A stretch of 61,562 nucleotides of DNA from the NCBI RefSeq assembly GCF_009687845.1, contig NZ_BLAD01000087.1, positions 1-61,562 of the forward strand. Reading direction: 5' to 3'. Below the pieces are notes generated by a model that was not told the DNA's origin, did no database searches, and saw nothing but the letters and a program-made list of their open reading frames with translations. The position numbers and the translations under genes are program-made. Source of the DNA: Acrocarpospora corrugata (GTDB lineage: Bacteria; Actinomycetota; Actinomycetes; Streptosporangiales; Streptosporangiaceae). This document shows positions 1 through 7,613 of the stretch, one piece after another. Within the stretch, counting starts at the first letter, position 1, and the number at the start of each line of letters is the position of its first letter.

Positions 1-1149
1 GAGGAGTTCGGCTTGGGGGTGGGTGGGGGCGCAGAGGTAGGTGTAGAGGCCGATGAGGAGGCGTTGGACGTCGGCGTGGGGGCGGACTACCAGGCGGAGG
101 AACTGGCTGGTGGTGCCTAGTTTGTTGCCGCATTCGCGGACGAAGACGCTGTGTTCGGCCATCAGGTAGTCGCGCAGGTCGCGGCCGTCTTTGCCGGGGG
201 GGAGTTTGACCAGGACGAAGTTGCCCTGGGAGGGGAAGACGGTGAGGCCGGTGAGGGAGCGGAGCTGGCGGAGCATGGTTTCGCGGTCGTGGGCCAGGAG
301 GCGGAGGCTGTGCTGGTATTCCTGCATGTGCTCCCGGAGCATGAACACGACGACTTCCGCGAACGAGTTCAGATTCCACTTAGGTAAGGATTTCCGGATA
401 TTTCCGGCGATGCCGGGGTTGGCTACTAGGTAGCCGAAGCGGATGCCGTGCAGGCCGAAGTTCTTGCCGAGGCTCTTGAGGACGATCACGTTCGGGCGCA
501 GGGCGGCCTGGTCGGCCACGCTCGCGTACGGCTCCGCGTCCACGAACTCGATGAAGGACTCGTCCACGATGACCAGGTCGAGGTCGGTGAGGCGGTCCAG
601 CATGCGGATGACCTCGTGCCGGGCCAGATATCCGCCGTCCGGATTGTTGGGGTTGCAGATGACCGCCACCCGCGAACCCCGGTCCCGTACAAAACGGATG
701 TAGGACTCGATGTCCAGCCGGAAGCCCTGCGTCTCCAGGAGTGGGTACATGTCCACGCGTTTGCCGGTCTCCAGCGGCTGGTCGGTCCAGCGCCCGAAGG
801 TGGGGACGGGGATGGCCAGGCTCTCCCGGACCAGCAGGTGGTCGATCCAGGTGATCAGCTCGGTGGAGCCGTTGCCCATGGCGACGGTGGCCGGGTTGAG
901 GCCGAGCGTGGCGCAGAGTTCCTTGGTGATCGTGTCGGAGTCGCTCGGGTAGTACTTGAGCACGTCGACCAGGTTCCGGCGCAGCCCCTCGAACATCTCC
1001 TTCGTCGGAAAGTACGGGTTGCACGGAATGCAGAAGTCCACCAACTCCCGCCGATGGCCGGATGAACCACGCTTCAGCGCGAAATACGACGGGCTGTGCG
1101 CGCCGTTCCGCATCAACGCGAGATCGACCGATCCGCTCAACTCGCTCAT
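1..1149 (-). CDS. HisC/CobD-like PLP aminotransferase, 3' end beyond left edge
   Basis: Reading leftward from the ATG at 1149 the frame stays open to base 1 (383 codons), so the gene is incomplete at its C-terminus. The protein starts MSELSGSVDLALMRNGAHSP and shows the fold-type-I aminotransferase order: MGNGSTELI (cofactor phosphate region), CNPNNPDGG (the NPNNP substrate/PLP loop), VIVDESFIEF (PLP Asp), LKSLGKNFGLHGIRFGY (Schiff-base Lys in SLGKN), then FLRLVVRP near the end (carboxylate Arg). This is the pattern of histidinol-phosphate aminotransferases and the related threonine-phosphate decarboxylases. SLGKNFGLHG differs a little from the usual SxSKxxGLAG, so the substrate is uncertain. 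It is divergent from the aldehyde dehydrogenase gene. Family assignment is confident, substrate is not. Confidence 0.85.
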   Translation of the reverse strand, partial: MSELSGSVDLALMRNGAHSPSYFALKRGSSGHRRELVDFCIPCNPYFPTKEMFEGLRRNLVDVLKYYPSDSDTITKELCATLGLNPATVAMGNGSTELITWIDHLLVRESLAIPVPTFGRWTDQPLETGKRVDMYPLLETQGFRLDIESYIRFVRDRGSRVAVICNPNNPDGGYLARHEVIRMLDRLTDLDLVIVDESFIEFVDAEPYASVADQAALRPNVIVLKSLGKNFGLHGIRFGYLVANPGIAGNIRKSLPKWNLNSFAEVVVFMLREHMQEYQHSLRLLAHDRETMLRQLRSLTGLTVFPSQGNFVLVKLPPGKDGRDLRDYLMAEHSVFVRECGNKLGTTSQFLRLVVRPHADVQRLLIGLYTYLCAPTHPQAELL

Positions 1150-1276
1150 CCTCCTCCGCGCGGGCACCCGCCCACACGCCCTGGAAGCGCGCCGGCTACG
1201 GGAAGCGCGCCATCACCCAGGGGTACGCGCGCGGTCACGCCCCGGTTCGACCCCGCGATCCGGCGTAGTCGACTTC

Positions 1277-1305
1277 TTGACCCTTGCTAACCATATGACT
1301 AGGTT
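1277..1305 (+). promoter_or_regulatory. Candidate promoter for the ALDH operon
   Basis: TTGACC (1277-1282) and TAGGTT (1300-1305) are 17 bp apart in the divergent gap between the aminotransferase start (1149) and the ALDH start. The stretch 1283-1326 is AT-rich compared with its surroundings. The match is by eye only. Confidence 0.35.
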
Positions 1306-1347
1306 GTATTCATTATCATGAAATAGGTGTTAGGCGAGGTCAGGCGC

Positions 1348-2724
1348 GTGACGGAACGTTCGCAAGTGTTCATCGGCGGCCGTTGGGTCACAGGCACCGA
1401 GTCGCGACCGATCGAGGTGCGCAACCCCGCCACCGGCGCCCGGGTGGGCCGCGCCGTCCTCGCGTCCCGGGCGGACGTCGACGACGCCGTCGCGGCGGCC
1501 CGGGAGAGTTTCGCGGCGGGCGGCTGGTCCGGCGCCACCCCCGCGCACCGCGCCCAGGTGCTGCGCACGGCCGCCGACCTGCTGGAGAAGCGCGCCGCCG
1601 AACTCGCCCGGCTGATCACGGCCGAACTCGGCTGCCCGATCTGGTTGAGCGAGCGGACGCACGTGCCAGAGCCGATCAGCCGGCTGCGCCAGTGCGCGGA
1701 CCTGGCGGAAAGCTTCGAATACGAGGTACGCGGCGACCACAGCCTGGTCACCAGGGAGCCGGTCGGCGTGGTCGGCGCGATCACGCCCTGGAACGGCCCG
1801 CTCAGCATGCCCACCCTGACCGTCGCGCCCGCGCTGGCCGCCGGCTGCTCGGTCGTGCTCAAACCGGCGCCGGAAACCCCCCTCACCGCCTACCACCTGG
1901 CCGAGGCCCTGATGGAGGCCGGGCTGCCCGACGGGGTGCTCAGCGTGTTGCCCGGCGACCGGGACGCGGGCACGCACCTGGTCGAACATCCCGAAGTGGA
2001 CCAGGTCGCCTTCACCGGCGGCAGCGCGGCCGGCCGCCGGGTGCTGACCGCCTGCGCCGATCGGATCGCCCGGGTGACACTGGAACTCGGCGGCAGATCG
2101 GCGGCGGTGATCCTGGGCGACGCGGACCTGGACCACGTCGTGTCCGGCCTGCTGCCCCAGGCGCTGCTGGTCAACGGCCAGACGGGGATCACGCAGACCC
2201 GGCTGCTGGCGCCCCGCCCGCTGGCGGCGCGGCTGGCCGAAGCCGTGGCAGAAGGGCTGCGGGCGCAGCGGCTGGGCGATCCGATGGACTCCGGCACCAC
2301 GGTCGGGCCGATGGTCAGCCGGCGGTGGCGGGACCGGGTCGAGGCGTACCTCGCGCTCGCCCGGGAGGAGGGCGCGCAGGTGGTCGCCGAGCAGCTGCCC
2401 GCCGCGCTGCCGCATGGATGGTTCGTCGCGCCGACGCTGCTGACCGGCGTGGACAGCACGATGCGGGTGGCCCGGGAGGAGATCTTCGGGCCGGTGCTCG
2501 CGATCATCCCGTACGACCGCGAGGAGGAGGCGGTGGCGATCACGAACGACGCGCCCGCCGGCCTGTCGGGGTCGGTGTGGAGCGCCGACGAGGAGCGGGC
2601 GCTGGGGATCGCGCGCCGGATCAGGACCGGGACGATCAGCCTGAACGGACGTACGCAGGCAGCCGGGGAGCTGGGCCCCGACGCGCTCCGCGGTTACCTC
2701 GTGATGAAGTCCATCGCCCTCTGA
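1348..2724 (+). CDS. Aldehyde dehydrogenase family protein lacking the catalytic Cys
   Basis: NAD(P)-dependent aldehyde dehydrogenase fold, 458 residues from the GTG at 1348. I chose this start over the in-frame GTG at 1327 because GCGAGG lies 8 bp upstream. The oxyanion Asn (TPWNGP) and the general-base Glu (Glu246 in ELGGR) are present. At the nucleophile, where the family has GQxC, the sequence reads NGQTGITQTR: residue 280 is Gly (GGG, 2185-2187). The Glu-to-Gly spacing is 34 residues, the same as Glu268-Cys302 in classical ALDHs, so the alignment is firm. Near the C-terminus the conserved PFGGFKxSGxGRE segment is missing in frame (GTISLNGRTQAAGELGP), leaving the protein about 13 residues short. 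It is probably a non-dehydrogenase or decaying copy. Downstream lie a crotonase remnant and an acyl-CoA ligase. Confidence 0.85.
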   Translation: MTERSQVFIGGRWVTGTESRPIEVRNPATGARVGRAVLASRADVDDAVAAARESFAAGGWSGATPAHRAQVLRTAADLLEKRAAELARLITAELGCPIWLSERTHVPEPISRLRQCADLAESFEYEVRGDHSLVTREPVGVVGAITPWNGPLSMPTLTVAPALAAGCSVVLKPAPETPLTAYHLAEALMEAGLPDGVLSVLPGDRDAGTHLVEHPEVDQVAFTGGSAAGRRVLTACADRIARVTLELGGRSAAVILGDADLDHVVSGLLPQALLVNGQTGITQTRLLAPRPLAARLAEAVAEGLRAQRLGDPMDSGTTVGPMVSRRWRDRVEAYLALAREEGAQVVAEQLPAALPHGWFVAPTLLTGVDSTMRVAREEIFGPVLAIIPYDREEEAVAITNDAPAGLSGSVWSADEERALGIARRIRTGTISLNGRTQAAGELGPDALRGYLVMKSIAL

Positions 2725-2758
2725 CCACGGGCGATCGGTGTGGCAGCCGCCTGACGCG

Positions 2759-2788
2759 CAGGTCCGGATGAGAACCTCTTCGGACCTG
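2759..2788 (+). promoter_or_regulatory. Inverted repeat upstream of the crotonase remnant
   Basis: CAGGTCCG (2759-2766) and CGGACCTG (2781-2788) are perfect inverted arms around a 14-nt loop, between the ALDH stop and the AAGGAG ribosome site that precedes base 2806. There is no T-tract, so an mRNA hairpin or an operator is as likely as a terminator. Confidence 0.3.
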
Positions 2789-2805
2789 TATTCGTAAGGA
2801 GAGCG

Positions 2806-2994
2806 GTGTCCTCGGTCGAGATAGCACCCAGGGACACGGCGCTCTGGATCAACGAGGTGGTTCCGGACGGCGAACTGGGGGCAGCGGTCGACCGGTGGCT
2901 CGCCGAGATCCACGGGCTCTGCCCGAGCCGCCTGGAGCTGGCCAAGCTCCAGATGACCGTCGGAAAGGGGCCGGTTCATGAAGTACTTCCGTGA
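2806..2994 (+). pseudogene. Enoyl-CoA hydratase/isomerase C-terminal remnant
   Basis: 62 codons starting at a GTG with an excellent AAGGAG site 5 bp upstream. The segment WINEVVPDGELGAAVDRWL and the following SRLELAK resemble the end of crotonase-family proteins (xLVxxVVPxxELxxxVxxLA...SPxAxxxxK). The CoA-binding and oxyanion-hole regions that would make up the first two thirds are absent. Its 3' end overlaps the start of the ligase gene by 17 bp. Either the gene was truncated and now serves only to couple translation to the ligase, or the short protein has an unknown role. A full-length crotonase between an ALDH and a CaiC-like ligase would make a normal acid-degradation operon. Confidence 0.5.
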
Positions 2995-4588
2995 GCTGCG
3001 GCCGACGTTCGCCGACCGTACGGACTGGGCGCTGCCGGCGGTGTTGCGGCAGCACGCGGCGGCGCGCCCGGACGCGGTCTGGCTGGACGCGCCCGAGGAG
3101 GGCAGGACCTGGACCTTCGCCCAGATGCTGGCGGCGGCGGAGGCGGTCGGCGGCGGCCTGATCGAGGCCGGGGCGGTGCCGGGTGAGCGGGTCGTGATTG
3201 TGGCGGGGAACTCGTCCAGGTTCGTCCGTAGCTGGCTGGGGTGCGCGGTGGCGGGCCTGGTCGAGGTGCCGATCAGCACGGCGTACCAGCAGGAAGTCCT
3301 GGCCGATCAGGTCGGCACGGTCAAGGCCAGGTTCGCGATCGTGGACGACGTGTACGCCGAGCGCTTCGCGGAGATCACCGAGGCCGCCCAGGACATCGAG
3401 AGGTTCTGGGTGATCGACACCGGCCGGCTGGAGGACGCCATCCGGGTGCTCAACGGCGCCGGCTGGCCCGCCGCCCCCTGGGACGACCTGGAGGCACCCC
3501 GCGACGTGGATCTCCCGGTGGTCTCGCCCCGCGATCTCGGCGCGATTATGTTCACCTCCGGTGTCGGCGGACCCGCCAAGGGCGTGGCCATGCCGCACGC
3601 TCAGATGTACTTCTTCGCCGACCTGAGCGCCGCGCTGACCAGGCTCACCCCGGCCGACGTCTGGCTGGCGGTCACGCCGCTGTTCCACGTCAACGCCCGG
3701 TTCATGGCGGCCTATCCCACGCTGGTGACGGGGGCCAGGTTCGTGCTGCGGAGCCGGTTCGGCGCCGGCGAGTGGCTCGGCCAGATCCGGGAGAGCCTGG
3801 TCACCGTGACCAACGTCATCGGCGTGATGATGGACTTCGTCTGGAAGCAGCCGCCCAGGCCCGACGATGCCGACAACACGCTCCGCTGCGTCCTCGCCGT
3901 GCCGACGGCGGCCGCTCTGGTGGAACCGATGAAGGCCAGGTTCGGCATCGAGGCGTTCGTCGAGGTGTTCGGCCTGACCGAGATCGGCGCCCCGATCGCG
4001 ACGCCGTACGGGGAGGATCGCCCGCCCGGGGCCTGCGGGCTGCAGGCGGACGAATGGTTCGAGGTCGCCCTGGTCGACCCGGACACCGACGAGGAGGTTG
4101 ACACCGGGGAGCTCGTGGTCCGGCCGAAGGTGCCGTTCATCTGCGGCGACGGCTACTTCGGCAGGCCGGACCGGACCGTGGAGGCGTGGCGCAACCTCTG
4201 GTTCCACACCGGGGACGTGCTGAGGCGGGACGCGGACGGCTGGTTCTACTTCGTCGACCGGGTCAGGGAGACGCTGCGGCGAAGCGGCGAGAACTTCAGC
4301 CCGGGGGAGGTGGAGGCGGTGATCCTGGCTCATCCGGCGGTGCTGGAGTGCTGCGTCGTCGCCGTGCCGGGCGAGGACGAGGTGATGGCGTACCTGATCG
4401 TGGGAGACGAGGTCAGCCCGGAGGAGGTCTGGGCCTGGTGCGACAGCCGGATCCCCAACTTCGCCGTGCCGCGCTACCTGCGCTTCGTCGCCGACCTGCC
4501 GAAGACGCCGTCGCAGCGGGTCCAGCGGAACACGCTGCGGGCGGCCGGGGTCACGCCGGACACCCACGATCGCGTCTCAATGGGCTGA
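2978..4588 (+). CDS. CaiC-like AMP-forming acyl-CoA synthetase
   Basis: ANL-superfamily ligase of 536 residues, which would activate a carboxylic acid as its CoA thioester. Visible landmarks: the P-loop at FTSGVGGPAKGV, the A5-type motif VEVFGLTEIGAP, the adenylate-binding HTGDVLRRDADGWFYFVDR, the hinge RRSGENFSPGEVE, and the C-terminal LPKTPSQRVQRNTLR. The GENFSPGEVE/PKTP...VQR combination is nearest to crotonobetaine/carnitine-CoA ligases. Two motifs deviate: the P-loop is TSGVGGPAKG rather than TSGTTGxPKG, and the A10 Lys is replaced in PSQRVQR. Activity may therefore be reduced. The ATG at 2978 is preceded by GGAAAGGGG and lies inside the tail of the crotonase remnant. Substrate is unknown. 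Confidence 0.85.
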   Translation: MKYFRELRPTFADRTDWALPAVLRQHAAARPDAVWLDAPEEGRTWTFAQMLAAAEAVGGGLIEAGAVPGERVVIVAGNSSRFVRSWLGCAVAGLVEVPISTAYQQEVLADQVGTVKARFAIVDDVYAERFAEITEAAQDIERFWVIDTGRLEDAIRVLNGAGWPAAPWDDLEAPRDVDLPVVSPRDLGAIMFTSGVGGPAKGVAMPHAQMYFFADLSAALTRLTPADVWLAVTPLFHVNARFMAAYPTLVTGARFVLRSRFGAGEWLGQIRESLVTVTNVIGVMMDFVWKQPPRPDDADNTLRCVLAVPTAAALVEPMKARFGIEAFVEVFGLTEIGAPIATPYGEDRPPGACGLQADEWFEVALVDPDTDEEVDTGELVVRPKVPFICGDGYFGRPDRTVEAWRNLWFHTGDVLRRDADGWFYFVDRVRETLRRSGENFSPGEVEAVILAHPAVLECCVVAVPGEDEVMAYLIVGDEVSPEEVWAWCDSRIPNFAVPRYLRFVADLPKTPSQRVQRNTLRAAGVTPDTHDRVSMG

Positions 4589-4694
4589 GACCCCTCTCTT
4601 CTCGCTCGTCCCAACTGAAGTCGCGTTGATCGCTTCCGATGCCAGCGCGTCGATGTGGCACTGCGGACCGGGCCTGACCCAGGCTGGCCCACCT

Positions 4695-4724
4695 CTACCG
4701 ATTCGGTAGAAATGACGGTATTTC
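4695..4724. promoter_or_regulatory. Two adjacent palindromes in a convergent gap
   Basis: CTACCGATTCGGTAG (4695-4709) is a perfect 15-bp palindrome, immediately followed by GAAAT/ATTTC arms (4709-4724). They lie in the 244-bp gap (4589-4832) between the convergent ligase and GntR genes, where no promoter is expected. They may be transcript-end hairpins or leftovers of a lost promoter. I see no gene in this gap. Confidence 0.3.
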
Positions 4725-4832
4725 ATCGCCGATCGGGTGGGCGTCTCACCGCCCGTGCTATGCGCCAGGCTGTTGAGGCGAGTACGTTCCCAGAAGCCGG
4801 GATGTCCGTTCAACCCTGACGTTGAGAACTGC

Positions 4833-5570
4833 TCAGGCGGAGCCCCAGACGACGGGGGCGGCCAGGGCTTCGGGGAACTTGCGTTCGGCGTAGCGGAGGT
4901 ACTCGTCGAGGTGCCCGGCCATCGCCGTTTCCGAAGCTTCCGGGGAGCGTTCGGCCAGGGCCTGGTAGACGCGCAGGTGGGCCTTGTGGACGGCGCCGCG
5001 GCGGGCCTCCGGGTAGTCGACGCCGATGGCCGAGCTGTCCAGGACGCGGAGCAGGGCGTCGACGAGGTAGCCGAACATGGCGTTGCCCGAGCCGCGCGCG
5101 ACCAGGTCGTGAAAGCGCCTGTTCTCGGTCAGGAAGACGCCCTGGTCGTCCAGGTTCTCGCGCATCCTGTCGACGCTCGACTTGAGCTCGGCGAGCTGCT
5201 CGTCGCTCATCCGCTGCGCGGCCAGCCGGGCCATCATCGGTTCGAGACCGGCCCTGGCCTCGGCGACCGTACGGAACGGCGCGTTCTCGAACTGGAGCAG
5301 CAGCGTCAGGGCGGTGGCCAGGCTGGTGGCGTCGGGCCGCTGGACGACGGGGCCGCCGCCGGGGCCGGGCTTGAGCGAGAGCACGCCCTGGAGTTCGAGG
5401 AAGCGCAACGATTCGCGCAGGGTGCCCCTGCCGACCTCGTAGGTGTCCAGCATCGCCTTCTCCGGCGGCAGGCGGTCACCGGCCCGGTTCCCGCGCCGGT
5501 TGATGTCCGCGACGATGCGCTGGGCCACCAGCATGGCCGTCTTCTGTGGACGCAATGACACCTGAGCCAT
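4833..5570 (-). CDS. GntR/FadR-family transcriptional regulator
   Basis: 245-residue DNA-binding regulator. The N-terminal winged helix (about residues 10-75: VAQRIVADINRRG...LPPEKAMLDTYEVGRGTLRESLRFLELQGVL) is followed by an all-helical FCD ligand domain (about 90-230) with the metal/ligand residues expected of this subfamily (RRFHDLVARGSGN, VHKAHLRVYQAL, HLDEYLRYAERKF). GGAGGT sits 9 bp before the ATG. It is the leftmost leftward gene here, behind the hairpin that follows the Gfo/Idh gene, so it is probably transcribed on its own. FCD regulators usually respond to organic acids or sugar acids. The candidate targets are the acid-activation operon on its left or the sugar operon on its right. 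Confidence 0.9.
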   Translation of the reverse strand: MAQVSLRPQKTAMLVAQRIVADINRRGNRAGDRLPPEKAMLDTYEVGRGTLRESLRFLELQGVLSLKPGPGGGPVVQRPDATSLATALTLLLQFENAPFRTVAEARAGLEPMMARLAAQRMSDEQLAELKSSVDRMRENLDDQGVFLTENRRFHDLVARGSGNAMFGYLVDALLRVLDSSAIGVDYPEARRGAVHKAHLRVYQALAERSPEASETAMAGHLDEYLRYAERKFPEALAAPVVWGSA

Positions 5571-5623
5571 GCTGCGCGACCTCCGGAAGCCCGTCCTTCG
5601 ATGCGCATGAATACTACCGTTGA

Positions 5624-5665
5624 CCGGAGCCGCCGGTGGGCCTCATCGCCCGCCGGCGGCTCCGG
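5624..5665 (-). terminator. GC-rich hairpin after the Gfo/Idh gene
   Basis: CCGGAGCCGCCGG (5624-5636) and CCGGCGGCTCCGG (5653-5665) are perfect 13-bp arms around a 16-nt loop, 3 bp beyond the stop of the leftward Gfo/Idh gene. No T-run follows, but strong T-less hairpins are common transcript ends in high-GC actinobacteria. Confidence 0.6.
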
Positions 5666-5668
5666 GAC

Positions 5669-6775
5669 TCAGAAGCTGGACTCCAGTTCGATGGCCCGTC
5701 CGGTGCGTGCGGACTCGTGCGCCATGAGCATGATCTCCAGCGCGTGCCGGGCCACCTCGGCCCCCATGACCGGCTCGGCGGTCCCCGCCACCAGGTCCGC
5801 CAGATGGTCCACCAGCAGGGCCCGGCGCAGCTTGTCCACCCGCTGCTGCGCGGGCTCCAGGTGCGCGAGGTCCACGTCGATCCACCCGCTCAGCCCGCCG
5901 ACCGCGTCCAGCAGGAACAGGTCGATGGTCCGGCCGCCGTTCTGGTTGATGTTGTTCGGCAGGTTGAGCGTGCCGGCCCGCCCGAACACCTCCAGCCGGG
6001 GGCCCTTCGCGGCGTTCACGTTGAACGTCCCGTCCACCACCGCGAACGTGCCGCCGCCGAAGTCGAGCATGATCAGCGTGTTGTCGTCGGTGGTGACGGT
6101 GATCTCCTTGCCCGCGTAGGGGCCGGACCGGACGACCCTGGTCGGCTCGGTGATCCCGGAGAACGCGCTCACCCGCTTGGCCGGACCGAGCAGGCCCAGC
6201 GCCTCGGTGATGCCGTACACGCCGACGTCGAAGAGCGGCCCCGAGCCCTCCTGGTAGAACCAGGTCGGGTCGGTCGGCCAGTTCATCATCGACGCGGGGC
6301 CGCCGTGCGAGGCGCGGATCTTCGCGAACGCCACCTTGCCGATCCGGCCCTCGCGGATCAGCCGGGCGGCCTCGATCCGGGTCGGGTAGAGCATGTTCGG
6401 CGGCGAGCACACCACCTGCAGGCCGCCCGCCCGAGCCGCCTCGATGATCGCGTCGGCATCCGCCATGGTCGTGGCCAGCGGCTTCTCCGTGGCGAGATGC
6501 TTCCCCGCCTCCAAGATTCGCAGCGAGGTCGACCCGTGCGCCGGGATCGGCGTCAGGTTCAGCACCGCGTCGATGTCCGCGCCGTCGAGCATCGCCTCCA
6601 GCGAGTCGTACGTCTGCGCCGCCCCGAACCGCTTGGCCGCGTCGGCGACCCGCTCCTGAACCGGATCGGCGAGCGCCACCAGCTCGACCTTGTCCTTGAT
6701 GTGGTGCAGGTTGGGCAGCACCCCGTAGTCGACGGTGGCGATCGCGCCCACGCCGAGCACGCCAAGCTTCAGCAC
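5669..6775 (-). CDS. Gfo/Idh/MocA-family oxidoreductase
   Basis: 368 residues, the last gene of the leftward sugar operon. The N-terminal Rossmann domain begins KLGVLGVGAIATVDYGVLP (a GxGxIA NAD-binding loop), and the E-K-P signature of the family is at ATEKPLATT (EKP motif, with Lys in the active-site region). The C-terminal alpha/beta domain carries the substrate site (HGGPASMMNWPTDPTWF, GGPLFDVGVYGI-like segment GSGPLFDVGVYG). These enzymes oxidise or reduce sugars, inositols or sugar acids with NAD(P). The start is the GTG at 6775 with AGAGAGGA 6 bp upstream. The gap to the permease gene is 22 bp, which supports one transcript. The specific sugar cannot be read from the sequence. Confidence 0.9.
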   Translation of the reverse strand: MLKLGVLGVGAIATVDYGVLPNLHHIKDKVELVALADPVQERVADAAKRFGAAQTYDSLEAMLDGADIDAVLNLTPIPAHGSTSLRILEAGKHLATEKPLATTMADADAIIEAARAGGLQVVCSPPNMLYPTRIEAARLIREGRIGKVAFAKIRASHGGPASMMNWPTDPTWFYQEGSGPLFDVGVYGITEALGLLGPAKRVSAFSGITEPTRVVRSGPYAGKEITVTTDDNTLIMLDFGGGTFAVVDGTFNVNAAKGPRLEVFGRAGTLNLPNNINQNGGRTIDLFLLDAVGGLSGWIDVDLAHLEPAQQRVDKLRRALLVDHLADLVAGTAEPVMGAEVARHALEIMLMAHESARTGRAIELESSF

Positions 6776-6797
6776 AATGAATCCTCTCTGAGGCGGG

Positions 6798-7613
6798 TCA
6801 GCCCTTGACGGCGCCCGCGACCATGCCCTGCATCAGCCGCTTCTGGACCAGCAGGAAGAACACCACCACCGGGATCGTGAAGATCACGCTCGCGGCCATC
6901 ACGCCGCCCCAGTCCGAGTAGTAGCTGGAGAAGTACTGCTGCAACGCGACCGGCAGCGTCTCCCGGTCCGACTGCTGCATATAGGTGGCCGAGAACATCA
7001 GCTCGTTCCAGGAGGTGATGAACCCGTAGATGGAGCTCGCCGCCAGACCAGGCCAGACCAGCGGGAACACCACGAGCCTGACGGCCTTCATCCGGCTGGC
7101 GCCGTCCACCATGGCCGACTCCTCCAGCTCCACCGGGATGTCCAGGTAGAAACTGCGCAGCATGTACGTCGCCAGCCCCACGGTCAGCGCCAGATGGGAC
7201 AGGATCAGGCCCTGGTAGGTCCCCAGCAGGCCGGTGTTGCGCAGCACCACGAACAGCGGGATCACCAGCACGGTCTGCGGCAGCATCTGGATGGACAGGA
7301 TCACGATCAGCAGGTAGCGCTTGAGCGGGATCTTGTACCGGGCCAGCGCGTACCCGGCCAGCAGCGCGATCACCCCGGTGATCAGCGTCGTCGCGCCCGC
7401 CACCAGCACCGAGTTGAGGAACTGCCGGGGCACCGCGCCGTCGAACAGGTGCACGTAGCGGTCCAGGATCGGCGACGTCGGCAGGAACTCCGGCGTCTTG
7501 GTGAAGATGTCCTGGTCCGGTTTGAGGGAGGTGACCACCATCCAGAAGAACGGGAAGAGGCTCACCACCACGATCACGAGCATCGCTCCGTAGAGGAGCA
7601 CCCGCCTGGTCAT
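6798..7613 (-). CDS. Carbohydrate ABC transporter permease (MalG type)
   Basis: 271-residue inner-membrane subunit of a CUT1-type sugar importer. Six hydrophobic segments are visible, beginning LLYGAMLVIVVVSLFPFFWMV. The coupling-helix EAA loop reads ELEESAMVDGASRMKAVRLVVFPLVWPG, with the conserved A-x-x-DGA...F..I.LP pattern that contacts the ATPase. The start ATG at 7613 overlaps the stop of the upstream permease (ATGA), so the two are translationally coupled. No ATPase gene occurs in the operon. As in many actinobacterial CUT1 importers, a shared MsiK-type ATPase elsewhere in the genome is probably used. Confidence 0.92.
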   Translation of the reverse strand: MTRRVLLYGAMLVIVVVSLFPFFWMVVTSLKPDQDIFTKTPEFLPTSPILDRYVHLFDGAVPRQFLNSVLVAGATTLITGVIALLAGYALARYKIPLKRYLLIVILSIQMLPQTVLVIPLFVVLRNTGLLGTYQGLILSHLALTVGLATYMLRSFYLDIPVELEESAMVDGASRMKAVRLVVFPLVWPGLAASSIYGFITSWNELMFSATYMQQSDRETLPVALQQYFSSYYSDWGGVMAASVIFTIPVVVFFLLVQKRLMQGMVAGAVKG

